The notes under the pieces: model-generated
The model's database searches: none
Seen by the model: only the letters and a program-made list of their open reading frames with translations
What the model was told of the DNA's origin: nothing
Shown here: positions 26,408 through 34,520 of the stretch, piece after piece
Position numbering within the stretch: the stretch's first letter is position 1
How the letters are laid out: each line of letters begins with the position of its first letter
DNA from: SZUA-254 sp964596065
Lineage (GTDB): Bacteria; Bacteroidota; Ignavibacteria; UBA10030; SZUA-254
Direction of reading: 5' to 3'
DNA length: 64,000 bases
Assembly: GCA_964596065.1 (NCBI GenBank)
Contig: CAZQSM010000001.1
Coordinates: 130,293 to 194,292 of the forward strand
Translations under genes and position numbers: made by a program

Positions 26408-27399
26408 TGCCCCAACCACCCATGACCGGAACACGGCAGGAGTCGTCACCGCACCTTCACCGCCCACCGGCATATGAGGTCGTGAGGAGTGCCGCTGCCC
26501 GGATCGCGCTGCACCGCTCGCTCTTGCGGCTGGAAGGGGCCGACGCGTTTGATTTCCTCCACAGGATGTCAACGAATGATATGCTTTCGATGCGCGACGG
26601 GGAAGCCCGGCGGACGGTGATCGTGAATGAGAAGGGACGCATCATCGACCTGGTCACGGTCGTCCGGACGGGAGACCGGGCGCTCGTCCTCGGCAGCCCG
26701 GCGCTGGGGCGGGCGCTCAAGGGGTGGTTTGATAAATTCATCATTATGGACGATGTGCACATCACGGGTGAGACCGCGGACACCCGGGTCATGGCGTTCT
26801 ACGGCCCGCAATCCGCCGCGCTCGCCGGTCGTCCCTCGGGCGGAGGAATGTCGGTCAGGGAAGACCTCGGGTCGGTCCCGGGATCCCTGCTGATCCCGGG
26901 GGAGGGGAACCCTGGGAGCGGGGACGCCGGCCCGTGGGAGGAGGTTCCCGTGGCGAACGCCGCGACCCTCGAAGCCGTCCGGATCGAAGAGCTGGTCCCG
27001 GCGACGGGCCGGGAACTTGGACCGGATGTCAACGCCCTCGAAGCGGGCCTGAAGCGATACATCAGCTTTTCCAAGGGGTGCTACATCGGGCAGGAGGTCA
27101 TCGCCAGGCTCGACACCTACCGGAAACTGCAGAAAATACTTTCGCTTTTCGATTTTCCGGGGTTCGATGGGGAGGGTTTGGGACCGGGCAACCTCTTTCA
27201 CGATGGGGGTGATGCAGGACGGATCACCAGCACGACATTCTCACCCAGGCATCGGGCATGGATCGGCCTCGGATACCGCCGGATAACCGCGCGGGACATC
27301 GATTTTCAATTCCTCCCCGGGGACGGAAACGCCCGGATCCCCTGCCGCTGCATCACAGCCCTCCCGGAAGGATACGAAGAGTATGAAATCCAGGAGTAA
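26407..27399 (+). CDS. ygfZ: YgfZ/GcvT-domain folate-binding protein (Fe-S cluster assembly factor type)
   Basis: 330 residues from ATG 26407, which overlaps the cysteine synthase stop as TGATG; the frame extends further upstream only inside that gene. The YgfZ/CAF17 signature KGCYIGQEVIARLDTY (near residue 222) is clear and distinguishes it from the glycine-cleavage T protein. The N-terminal part contains the folate-binding GcvT-like region (FDFLHRMSTNDML). YgfZ uses tetrahydrofolate to help build or repair certain Fe-S proteins. Its position beside a cysteine synthase with a Cys-rich tail may be meaningful for sulfur supply. Confidence 0.88.
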   Translation: MPQPPMTGTRQESSPHLHRPPAYEVVRSAAARIALHRSLLRLEGADAFDFLHRMSTNDMLSMRDGEARRTVIVNEKGRIIDLVTVVRTGDRALVLGSPALGRALKGWFDKFIIMDDVHITGETADTRVMAFYGPQSAALAGRPSGGGMSVREDLGSVPGSLLIPGEGNPGSGDAGPWEEVPVANAATLEAVRIEELVPATGRELGPDVNALEAGLKRYISFSKGCYIGQEVIARLDTYRKLQKILSLFDFPGFDGEGLGPGNLFHDGGDAGRITSTTFSPRHRAWIGLGYRRITARDIDFQFLPGDGNARIPCRCITALPEGYEEYEIQE

Positions 27400-28144
27400 C
27401 GCGCCCCGTCGGACGGTGGCCGTCGTCACCGGGGCGGGGATCCGCCTGGGGAGGGCCCTCGCGCTCGCGCTCCACCGCGAAGGTTACGCGGTCGTTGTCC
27501 ATTTCAACAAGTCGCGCGCGGGGGCGCTGGAGGTCGTAAAGACGATACGATCGGAAGGGGGAGAAGCGATCCGCGTGCGGAGAGACATCAGGTCGGCGGC
27601 CGGGGCCCGGGCGGTCATCGCTGCGGCTCTCGGCGCGTTCGGCACGATCGACCTGCTGGTGAACAATGCGGCGGTATTCCGGGAAAGCTCCGTCCTGGGT
27701 ACCACGGAGCGGTCGTGGGATGAAACCCTCGACACCAACCTCAAGGGTATGTTTTTCTGCTCCCAGGCCGCCGCCAGGGTGATGATTCGAAAGGGGGGAG
27801 GATCGATCGTCAATATCGCCTCGGTGGGGGGGCTGCAGGCATGGTCAGGGTACCTGCCATATTCCGTCTCCAAGGCGGGTGTCGTGATGTTGACGCGTTG
27901 CCTCGCGAGGGGTCTGGCGCCGTCGATCCGGGTCAATGCCGTGGCGCCGGGGACGATCATCGTCCGGGGAGAGGAAACTGGAATCCGGCACATTCCGAAG
28001 GCGAAGATCCCGCTCCGACGCTACGGATCTCCGGACGACATCACCGAACTCGTCGTCTTCCTCGCGACACGGGCGGGCTACGTGACCGGCCAGATCTTCA
28101 CGGCCGACGGCGGAAGAACTTTGCACACTACGATATCCTCATGA
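27383..28144 (+). CDS. SDR-family oxidoreductase, pteridine reductase-like
   Basis: 253 residues. The nucleotide-binding motif reads TGAGIRLGRALA (about residues 16-27); the TGxxxRxG form with arginine suggests NADPH and resembles FolM/PTR1 pteridine reductases. NNAA, the catalytic serine region SIVNIAS and YSVSK (Tyr and Lys of the active site, near 156-160) are intact. It overlaps the end of the YgfZ-like gene by 17 bases. If it is a dihydropteridine reductase it would supply reduced folate to its YgfZ neighbour, but a 3-oxoacyl reductase is also possible. Confidence 0.85.
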   Translation: MKSRSNAPRRTVAVVTGAGIRLGRALALALHREGYAVVVHFNKSRAGALEVVKTIRSEGGEAIRVRRDIRSAAGARAVIAAALGAFGTIDLLVNNAAVFRESSVLGTTERSWDETLDTNLKGMFFCSQAAARVMIRKGGGSIVNIASVGGLQAWSGYLPYSVSKAGVVMLTRCLARGLAPSIRVNAVAPGTIIVRGEETGIRHIPKAKIPLRRYGSPDDITELVVFLATRAGYVTGQIFTADGGRTLHTTISS

Positions 28145-28992
28145 AACCAGTCAAGGCGTACAAGAATATTCCGTTCCTCACCAGCCCGATCGGGCGTTCG
28201 CTCAGGATCCTGTCGGAATTCCTCGAGCCACTCGACCGGCTGAAAAAGCAGGGGGTGAAGAACACCATCGTCGTCTTCGGATCGGCGCGGCTGCTACCGC
28301 GTGCGAAGGCCAGGAAAAACCTCGCCGCCCTCGAGGCGAAATACCGGACGCCCGCGAAACGAACACGGAAGGCCCGCGAGGAGCTGGAGCGGGCCAGAAC
28401 CGCCCTCGAGATGTCGGCCTTTTACGAAGACGCGGTCAAAGTCACATATCTCCTCGCCCGCTGGTCGAATACCCTACCGAAGGAGCGGCAGTTCGCGATC
28501 TGTTCCGGCGGCGGTCCGGGGATCATGGAGGCGGCGAACAAAGGTGCGATCGAAGGGCGGGGGCGGTCGATCGGATTGAACATCAGCCTTCCCTTCGAGC
28601 AGGGCGCCAATCCTTACATCTCCGAGCATCTCGGATTCGAATTTCATTACTTTTTCATGCGCAAGTTCTGGTTCCTGTACCCGGCGAAAGGATTGCTCAT
28701 GTTCCCCGGGGGGTTTGGCACGCTGGACGAGATGATGGAGATCCTGACGCTGGTCCAAACAAGGAAAACCACCAAACCGATGCCGATCATACTGTATGGG
28801 AGCGCCTACTGGAACTCTATACTGAATTTCAAGGAAATGATCCGGGTGGGAGTCATCGACAAAAACGATATGAGGCTCTTCAGTTTCGCGGATACCCCGG
28901 AGGAAGCGTTTTCGATGATGAAGGAGGGGCTCCAGAAAATCCACGCCAAACGCCAGCATATCGGCATTCTTCACGGCGGGCCCGGCGGTTGA
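28141..28992 (+). CDS. LOG-family (TIGR00730-like) nucleotide hydrolase/Rossmann protein
   Basis: 283 residues from ATG 28141 (ATGA overlap with the SDR gene). It contains the LOG motifs GGGPGIMEAANKGA (about residue 122) and PGGFGTLDEMME (about 190), which in studied members form the phosphoribohydrolase site acting on cytokinin or other nucleoside monophosphates. A basic, predicted helical insertion of about 50 residues (50-100) follows the first strand (TIVVFGSAR), making the protein longer than the 190-residue plant-type LOG. Its real substrate in bacteria is uncertain. The tmRNA promoter overlaps its stop codon. Confidence 0.87.
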   Translation: MKPVKAYKNIPFLTSPIGRSLRILSEFLEPLDRLKKQGVKNTIVVFGSARLLPRAKARKNLAALEAKYRTPAKRTRKAREELERARTALEMSAFYEDAVKVTYLLARWSNTLPKERQFAICSGGGPGIMEAANKGAIEGRGRSIGLNISLPFEQGANPYISEHLGFEFHYFFMRKFWFLYPAKGLLMFPGGFGTLDEMMEILTLVQTRKTTKPMPIILYGSAYWNSILNFKEMIRVGVIDKNDMRLFSFADTPEEAFSMMKEGLQKIHAKRQHIGILHGGPGG

Positions 28993-29019
28993 ATCCGGCG
29001 GTTGAATTGTGTATCTTTC
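28989..29019 (+). promoter_or_regulatory. tmRNA promoter
   Basis: TTG (28989-28991), 20 bases, TATCTTTC (29012-29019), then six bases to GGGGATG, the mature tmRNA 5' end (29026). This RNA with a known 5' end calibrates the box-to-start distance used for the other promoters. Confidence 0.75.
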
Positions 29020-29064
29020 ATTCGAGGGGATGACTTGGTTTCGACGGGGATGAGGATGGCTCTA
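29010..29064 (+). repeat. Left copy of a 55-base exact duplication flanking the scaffold gap
   Basis: Identical to 29165-29219 over all 55 bases, ending exactly at the N run. It includes the tmRNA 5' end (from 29026) as a truncated duplicate. Best explained as overlapping contig ends, not a biological repeat. Confidence 0.95.
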
Positions 29065-29164
29065 NNNNNNNNNNNNNNNNNNNNNNNNNNNNNNNNNNNN
29101 NNNNNNNNNNNNNNNNNNNNNNNNNNNNNNNNNNNNNNNNNNNNNNNNNNNNNNNNNNNNNNNN
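29065..29164. other. Assembly gap of 100 N
   Basis: Fixed-length run of 100 N between two copies of the same 55 bases. Real missing sequence is probably zero. Confidence 0.98.
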
Positions 29165-29219
29165 TGTATCTTTCATTCGAGGGGATGACTTGGTTTCGAC
29201 GGGGATGAGGATGGCTCTA
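29165..29219 (+). repeat. Right copy of the 55-base duplication
   Basis: Begins immediately after the N run and continues into the complete tmRNA gene. Confidence 0.95.
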
Positions 29220-29534
29220 CTGGCATCTCGTGTTCTCCGGACACACGTTAATAAACTGGAAAACCATAAGTGCGAACACTGATTACGCACTGGCTGCTTA
29301 ATTAACTAAGCAACCCATCCCGCCCGTTCTGGCCCGGGTGTACGGAACGGGGTGTCGCTTACACCGGGCTAGTCCTGCACCGGTTCCGGGGTTGCAGGGC
29401 GAAACAATACCGGGATAGTCCACCCGAGCCGAGTTCGGCCCGGCGACGGTGGATGAAGCTTTCAGGCCGGACTATTGATGTAGAGGGTAGAGTGGTCTTC
29501 TCTTCGGACCGGGGTTCGATTCCCCGCATCTCCA
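29181..29534 (+). ncRNA. ssrA: Transfer-messenger RNA (tmRNA)
   Basis: A 354-base gene. The tRNA-like ends pair: GGGGATG (29181-29187) with CATCTCC (29527-29533), and the 3' part contains GGTTCGATTCCCCGCATCTCCA, with CCA not encoded after the discriminator. The open reading frame for the proteolysis tag is GCG at 29272 to TAA at 29299-29301 and encodes ANTDYALAA, the terminal YALAA being the usual ClpXP-recognised end. Pseudoknot-forming GC stretches lie between 29310 and 29450. tmRNA rescues ribosomes stalled on broken mRNAs. The complete copy is right of the gap; the left fragment is an assembly duplicate. Confidence 0.95.
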
Positions 29535-29536
29535 CG

Positions 29537-29567
29537 AAATCCCGGCCTTGCGGTCGGGATTTTTTTT
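29537..29567 (+). terminator. Rho-independent terminator of ssrA
   Basis: AAATCCCGGCC (29537-29547), loop TTGC, GGTCGGGATTT (29552-29562), an 11-pair stem with one G-T pair, running into eight or more Ts. It directly follows the tmRNA 3' end. Confidence 0.85.
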
Positions 29568-29602
29568 ATATTACCCCATGGAATCCATCCCGCACCCATA
29601 AC

Positions 29603-30427
29603 GTGAAAATCCCGTTCCTGAAAATGAGCGGCGCCGGCAACGATTTCGTGGTCATCGACCGCGCGGCCGGCCCTGCGCCCGACTGGAAGGCCCTGGTCCC
29701 GGCGATGTGCGACCGGCGGGCGGGGATCGGCGCCGACGGGGTGATCATCATCCGACCGGCCGCCGGGGCCGATTTTACGATGGAGTATTTCAACGCCGAC
29801 GGTTCGACGGGAAGCCTCTGCGGTAACGGCGGCAGGTGCGCCGCATCGTATGTCATGGACCGGCTGGGGAAGGAGTCGGTCTCATTCCGGACCCTCGACC
29901 GGATTTATCATGCGGCCCGCGTAGGGACCGGGGTCGTACTGGAAATGGACCCCCCGGGGCTTCCAAGGCTGAACATTCCGCTGCGTGTCCGGAATGGAGA
30001 CTTCGTTGGACATTTTCTGGACACCGGTTCCCCGCACCTTGTCCTGTTCGGGGAACAAGGAATACCGGGCACAGGCCAGATCGACGAACTCGGGAGGGCC
30101 ATCCGCCACCACCCCGAGTTCAGCCCGTCCGGCACGAATGTTGACTTTGTCTCAGTGACGGACAAGGGAGAACTCCGGATTAGAACGTACGAACGGGGGG
30201 TGGAGGCTGAAACCTGGGCCTGCGGCACGGGAGCGGTCGCGGCGGCCCTGATCCACTCGCTTCTTGAGGGGATGGTGGGGGAGGGGATCGCCCGGGTCAT
30301 CCCGCTCAGCGGGGAGCTCCTCCGGGTCTGGTACCGCCGCGAAGGGAACACATTCAGCGGTGTGAAGCTCGAAGGCCCCGTAACTGTCACCTTCACCGGG
30401 ACCTACGAAGCCGTCGTAGTGGCGTAG
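29603..30427 (+). CDS. dapF: Diaminopimelate epimerase
   Basis: 274 residues from a GTG at 29603, chosen because the conserved KMSGAGNDFVVID starts seven residues later and the longer frame runs through the tmRNA. The two active-site cysteines are in GNGGRCAAS (about residue 80) and CGTGAVAAAL (about 209). The enzyme converts LL- to meso-diaminopimelate, for lysine and peptidoglycan. Length matches the family. It is followed 24 bases later by the Rieske protein gene; co-transcription is likely but functionally unrelated. Confidence 0.93.
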   Translation: MKIPFLKMSGAGNDFVVIDRAAGPAPDWKALVPAMCDRRAGIGADGVIIIRPAAGADFTMEYFNADGSTGSLCGNGGRCAASYVMDRLGKESVSFRTLDRIYHAARVGTGVVLEMDPPGLPRLNIPLRVRNGDFVGHFLDTGSPHLVLFGEQGIPGTGQIDELGRAIRHHPEFSPSGTNVDFVSVTDKGELRIRTYERGVEAETWACGTGAVAAALIHSLLEGMVGEGIARVIPLSGELLRVWYRREGNTFSGVKLEGPVTVTFTGTYEAVVVA

Positions 30428-30451
30428 TAACACCATCATCATCACGCGTCG

Positions 30452-30874
30452 ATGAAACGAAATAGCTTCATCCAACGAATCGTAATCGCCTGGGGTGCAA
30501 TCATTTCGCTGCCGTTGATTCACGTTCTTATTCAATATCTGATTCCGCCGGAGAAAGCGACCGGAGCGAGCCTTCCGATCCGCGCCGGGACGGTGTCCGA
30601 ATTCTCTGACGGATCGGTCAGGCTGATCCGGGACGGGAAACACGCCGTCTTCGTCCGGCAGACCTCATCCGGCCAGATCAGGTCGGTTTCGGCCAGATGC
30701 ACTCATCTTGGGTGCCTGGTGGAGTACCTCGATCAGGAACGGCTTTTCCGTTGCAATTGCCATGGGAGTACGTTCGATCCGGACGGAAACAACCTCACCG
30801 GTCCTGCCGTCAGACCGCTCCCAGCGCAACGCGTCGAGGTCCGGGGGGATGATGTGTACATCGATCTGTCCTGA
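30452..30874 (+). CDS. Rieske [2Fe-2S] protein of first cytochrome bc-type complex
   Basis: 140 residues. An N-terminal membrane anchor (about residues 9-31) precedes the Rieske domain. Box 1 is CTHLGC (C83, H85, C88) and box 2 is CNCHGS (C101, C103, H104): ligands C83, H85, C101, H104 and disulfide C88-C103 by family analogy. It would take an electron from quinol in a complex with the cytochrome b encoded six bases downstream. The hinge is short and the protein lacks the long linker of mitochondrial Rieske proteins. No twin-arginine motif is obvious (MKRNSF only). Confidence 0.92.
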   Translation: MKRNSFIQRIVIAWGAIISLPLIHVLIQYLIPPEKATGASLPIRAGTVSEFSDGSVRLIRDGKHAVFVRQTSSGQIRSVSARCTHLGCLVEYLDQERLFRCNCHGSTFDPDGNNLTGPAVRPLPAQRVEVRGDDVYIDLS

Positions 30875-30880
30875 CTCCTG

Positions 30881-31939
30881 ATGGACGCCTTCTGGACATG
30901 GCTCGCGGAGAGGAGTCCATCCGGCCTGATCGGCTCATTCCTTCGAAAAAAACAGGTCCCCGTTCACCGCCACGACAATTGGTATCTTTTCGGCGGCCTG
31001 ACGCTCCTTTTTTTCGTCGTCCAGGTGATTTCCGGCCTGTTGCTCTCGCTCTACTACCAGCCAACCCCGGAGACCGCGCACGAGAGCCTCGCCGGTATCA
31101 TGGGGAGCGTCAGCTACGGATGGCTGGTCAGAAGCGTCCACAAATGGTCGTCGCACCTTGTGATCGCTTGCGCGATCCTTCATCTGTTGTCGAAATTTTA
31201 CTTCCGGGCTTACCAGAAACCCCGAGAGCTGACATGGATTTCCGGCATTCTCCTCATCCTGATCCTGCTGGCCTTCGCCTTCACAGGTCATCTGTTACCC
31301 TGGGACACGGACGGATACTTCGCCACCCAGATCGGGACGGAGATCCCGCGTTCCACGCCTGTTGTCGGTCCCTTCATCGTGACGTTGTTACGGGGACCGG
31401 GGGAGTATGTCGACGCCACGGGGCTGACGAGGATGTACGGGCTCCACGTCGTCATTCTACCCTTGATTTCACTGTTATTGATCGGATTCCATCTCTTGAT
31501 GAACCAGTTTACGGGGTCGGCGAGCCCGGCGGGGACAAAGACGGCCAATTCAGTGGCGTTCTACCCAGATTTTGTCCTCAGGGACGCCATGGCGTGGTTT
31601 TTCGGTATCGGCGTGCTCTTCACTATGGTCATGTTGGTCCCGGTCGGGCTCGGGCCGAAAGCCGACATACTCGCGTCGCCGCCGCCCGGCATCCACCCGG
31701 AATGGTATTTCCTTCCGTTATATCAGGCGATACGGCTCATGCCGGGGACCATCGGCGGCATTGAAACGGAGGCGATCCTCAACCTGGCAGTGGGGATGCT
31801 CATAGCCGGCCTTTTTCTCGTCCCCTGGATCGACCGGTCTTCCGGGACGACATCATCCACCGGTTGGATGTTCTTACGCCTTATGGGATACGCGATTATC
31901 CTGTTCGCAACATACTCAATCATCATCACTTATCTATGA
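30881..31939 (+). CDS. Cytochrome b (fused b6 and subunit IV parts) of first bc-type complex
   Basis: 352 residues. Haem ligands are visible as HKWSSH...LH (14-residue spacing, helix B) and LHVVILPL...FH (15-residue spacing, helix D), the latter spacing being of the b6 type. The quinol-site motif appears as PEWYFLP (about residue 269), in the subunit IV part. The protein is thus a fusion of the two halves, as in Chlorobi, with a shortened C-terminus. It follows the Rieske gene; no cytochrome c gene accompanies them, so the electron acceptor must come from elsewhere. The stop overlaps a small membrane protein gene. Confidence 0.92.
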   Translation: MDAFWTWLAERSPSGLIGSFLRKKQVPVHRHDNWYLFGGLTLLFFVVQVISGLLLSLYYQPTPETAHESLAGIMGSVSYGWLVRSVHKWSSHLVIACAILHLLSKFYFRAYQKPRELTWISGILLILILLAFAFTGHLLPWDTDGYFATQIGTEIPRSTPVVGPFIVTLLRGPGEYVDATGLTRMYGLHVVILPLISLLLIGFHLLMNQFTGSASPAGTKTANSVAFYPDFVLRDAMAWFFGIGVLFTMVMLVPVGLGPKADILASPPPGIHPEWYFLPLYQAIRLMPGTIGGIETEAILNLAVGMLIAGLFLVPWIDRSSGTTSSTGWMFLRLMGYAIILFATYSIIITYL

Positions 31940-32127
31940 TCACCCTGGTGATGACATCACTGATCTTGCAGGAGGATTCTGTCGCAACCGGAATCGTACC
32001 GGATGCCGGGGTTCGGCTGTCGGTCTGGATGATCGGAATGTTCCTGCTCGCCATCGGCGGGGTGCTGGTATACTTCAGGATGAAAGAGATCTCGGAAAGC
32101 GGAAAACAGCGTGGTTCAAGGGATTGA
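31936..32127 (+). CDS. Small single-helix membrane protein following cytochrome b
   Basis: 63 residues from ATG 31936, overlapping the cytochrome b stop (ATGA). A short N-terminal hydrophobic stretch (MITLVMTSLIL) and one clear transmembrane helix (VWMIGMFLLAIGGVLVYF) are followed by a charged, basic tail (RMKEISESGKQRG). The tight coupling suggests a small accessory subunit of the Rieske/cytochrome b complex, like the small subunits of b6f or CcoQ-like proteins, but I recognise no family. Confidence 0.65.
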   Translation: MITLVMTSLILQEDSVATGIVPDAGVRLSVWMIGMFLLAIGGVLVYFRMKEISESGKQRGSRD

Positions 32128-32136
32128 TATTTGTCT

Positions 32137-32152
32137 CATAATAGTTATTATG
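32137..32152. repeat. AT-rich perfect palindrome between convergent genes
   Basis: CATAATA-GT-TATTATG, a seven-base perfect inverted repeat in otherwise GC-rich DNA, between the end of the cytochrome b operon and the end of purL. It could be a protein-binding site or a weak transcript end; no T-tract follows. The rest of 32128-32249 shows nothing else. Confidence 0.4.
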
Positions 32153-32249
32153 TAAAGTACCTATTCGTTTCCGGGACCGGTTTTTGCAGATAATCCGTTC
32201 GCGGCCCCTCACCCACCCTATCCCGCACCATACCCGACAACGGTTTTCT

Positions 32250-34520
32250 CTACTCCCGGATGGTCGATCGAAGTGATGATTCATACAGATCCGCCAGCTG
32301 TTTCACCGGCATCCCGATCAGGTCGTCGACAACAAATTCTCCGCTCCCCGTGACCTCCCCGATCCGTGTAACCGGGACATTCATCGTCCGGGTTAAATCC
32401 ATGACAGGTTTGAGATTGGAGGGTTGGATGGAGATCACTACCCGAGACTGGTCCTCTCCAAAGAGGTAACGGTCCGGGGCAATCCCCGCCGGCAACTGGA
32501 CATTCACCCCGAACGAATTTCCCTTTCGTTGGGCCGCGAGCAGCGACTCGATCAATGCAATACAGAGCCCTCCTTCACTGCAATCGTGGGCCGACCTGAC
32601 CAGTTTCCCGCCGATAAGCGCCAGGACGACATCCTGGAGCCTTTTTTCAACCTGCATGTCGATCGATGGGACGGCTCCACCAACGGTCTTGTGGATGACC
32701 GAGAGGTACTCCGACCCCCCGATCTGCCCCTTTGTCGAACCGAGGATGAGCACAATATCCCCGGCAGCCTTGAAATCCCCGGTCATCGTGGAATCGAGCG
32801 AATCTGCCTCGCCCACCATCCCGATCACCGGCGTCGGATAGACCGCTCCGTCAGGGTTTTCATTGTAAAAACTGACATTACCGCCTGTTACCGGGGTGCC
32901 GAGAACCGTACAGGCGGCGGCAATCCCCCTGATGGCCTCCGAGAACTGCCAGTAGATCTCAGGCTTGTACGGATTGCCGAAATTCAGGCAGTTGGTCACC
33001 CCAAGCGGCCTCGTCCCGACGACCACGAGGTTTCTGGCGCACTCCGCGACGGCGATCATGGCACCCTGGTATGGGTCGAGATATACATACCGGGAGTTAC
33101 AGTCGGTCTTCATACCGAGGACGGTACCTGTTTCTTTCAGTCGGATGATCGCTGCGTCGAGATAACAATCACTTACCGTGTTCGTTCGAACCATAGAATC
33201 GTATTGGGCGGTCACCCAACCGCGGGAACAGATGTTCGGCGATGCGAGCAGTTCAGCCACCGCACGCTCATAATCATCCGGTTCATCGAAGCCCGACAGG
33301 TCCATTTCCCGCATCGTCCTGAAATACGCGGGTTCCTTCCGTTCCCGGATATAGACGGGCGCCCCGCCGCCCAGGACGAGGCTTTCCGGCGGCACCTCCC
33401 CTACCCGTTCCTCCCCCCTGCGAATCCTCACGAGTTTTTCCACGGTGACGCGGCCGATGATCTCGCACTGCAGGTCCCATTTACCGAACACGTTCCGAAC
33501 CTCCTCCTCATGCTCGGGTCTGACCACCACGAGCATCCGCTCCTGCGATTCAGAGAGGAGGATTTCGAACGGGGCCATCCCGGTTTCCCTCAATGGGACC
33601 CGCCCGAGGTCCAGGTCGATTCCGGTTTCCCCCTTGGCGCTCATTTCGCAGGTCGAGCAGGTGATGCCAGCGGCCCCCATGTCCTGCATCCCGACGATGA
33701 GTCCGCCCCGGATCGCCTCCAGGGTCGCCTCGAGGAGGAGTTTTTCGGTGAACGGGTCCCCCACCTGCACCGACGGCCGCTTGCTCTCTGATGCTTCGGA
33801 GATCTCCTCGGAGGCGAATGTCGCGCCGTGGATGCCGTCCCGGCCGGTGGAGGAACCGACGATCATCACCAGGTTCCCCGGGCCGCTGGCGATCGCCCTG
33901 ACGACCCGATCGTGACGGACGATTCCGACCGCCATCGCGTTGACGAGGGGGTTTTCGTTGTAACTCGGGTCAAAATAGATCTCGCCTCCGACGGTGGGCA
34001 CGCCGAAACTGTTCCCGTAATCGCCGATCCCTCTGACCACCCCGCGGAGGAGGAACCTCGTCCTTGCGTTCGCCGGGTCCCCGAACCGCAGCGAGTTCAG
34101 CGCGGCAACGGGCCGGGCGCCCATCGTGAAGATGTCCCGGAGGATTCCCCCCACCCCGGTGGCCGCCCCCTGGTAGGGTTCGACCGCGGAGGGATGGTTA
34201 TGGCTCTCAATTTTGAACGCGACGGCGTACCCTCCGCCGATATCCACGAGCCCGGCGTTTTCTTCTCCCGCCTTCGCGAGCAGGCGCGGGCCATTTCTCG
34301 GAAGCTTTTTTATTTCCGCGATCGAGTTTTTATAGCTGCAATGCTCGCTCCACATCACGCTGTACATGCTGAGCTCGGAATAATTCGGCTCGCGTCCGAG
34401 GACCGCGCAGATCTTCCCGTATTCATCACTCGTCAAGCCGACGGCGAGGGCCGCGTCGGGCCCGGCCGGCGGCTGATGCGGGTCGGCATTGGTCGTCTGT
34501 TCCATGTCAGGGTATCCCAT
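32250..34520 (-). CDS. purL: Phosphoribosylformylglycinamidine synthase subunit PurL
   Basis: 756 residues, the size of the small, three-component PurL that works with PurS and PurQ. N-terminal MWSEHCSYKNS, VDIGGGYAVAFKIESHNHPSAVEPYQGAATGVGGI and GDPFTEKLLLEATLEA are conserved ATP/FGAR-binding regions; the C-terminal half includes GNVSFYNE and SAHDCSEGGL. It makes FGAM from FGAR, ATP and glutamine-derived ammonia in purine synthesis. purS and purQ are not present nearby. The start overlaps the biotin-carrier gene by 14 bases, at the end of a seven-gene minus-strand operon. Confidence 0.96.
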   Translation of the reverse strand: MGYPDMEQTTNADPHQPPAGPDAALAVGLTSDEYGKICAVLGREPNYSELSMYSVMWSEHCSYKNSIAEIKKLPRNGPRLLAKAGEENAGLVDIGGGYAVAFKIESHNHPSAVEPYQGAATGVGGILRDIFTMGARPVAALNSLRFGDPANARTRFLLRGVVRGIGDYGNSFGVPTVGGEIYFDPSYNENPLVNAMAVGIVRHDRVVRAIASGPGNLVMIVGSSTGRDGIHGATFASEEISEASESKRPSVQVGDPFTEKLLLEATLEAIRGGLIVGMQDMGAAGITCSTCEMSAKGETGIDLDLGRVPLRETGMAPFEILLSESQERMLVVVRPEHEEEVRNVFGKWDLQCEIIGRVTVEKLVRIRRGEERVGEVPPESLVLGGGAPVYIRERKEPAYFRTMREMDLSGFDEPDDYERAVAELLASPNICSRGWVTAQYDSMVRTNTVSDCYLDAAIIRLKETGTVLGMKTDCNSRYVYLDPYQGAMIAVAECARNLVVVGTRPLGVTNCLNFGNPYKPEIYWQFSEAIRGIAAACTVLGTPVTGGNVSFYNENPDGAVYPTPVIGMVGEADSLDSTMTGDFKAAGDIVLILGSTKGQIGGSEYLSVIHKTVGGAVPSIDMQVEKRLQDVVLALIGGKLVRSAHDCSEGGLCIALIESLLAAQRKGNSFGVNVQLPAGIAPDRYLFGEDQSRVVISIQPSNLKPVMDLTRTMNVPVTRIGEVTGSGEFVVDDLIGMPVKQLADLYESSLRSTIRE

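Noticed and set aside
29026..29064. Second tmRNA copy
   Set aside because: Only the first 39 bases exist, identical to the full gene, ending at the N run; best explained by overlapping contig ends.
29002..29208. Apparent short open frames crossing the N run
   Set aside because: They translate the duplicated tmRNA 5' end and Ns; they are assembly artefacts.
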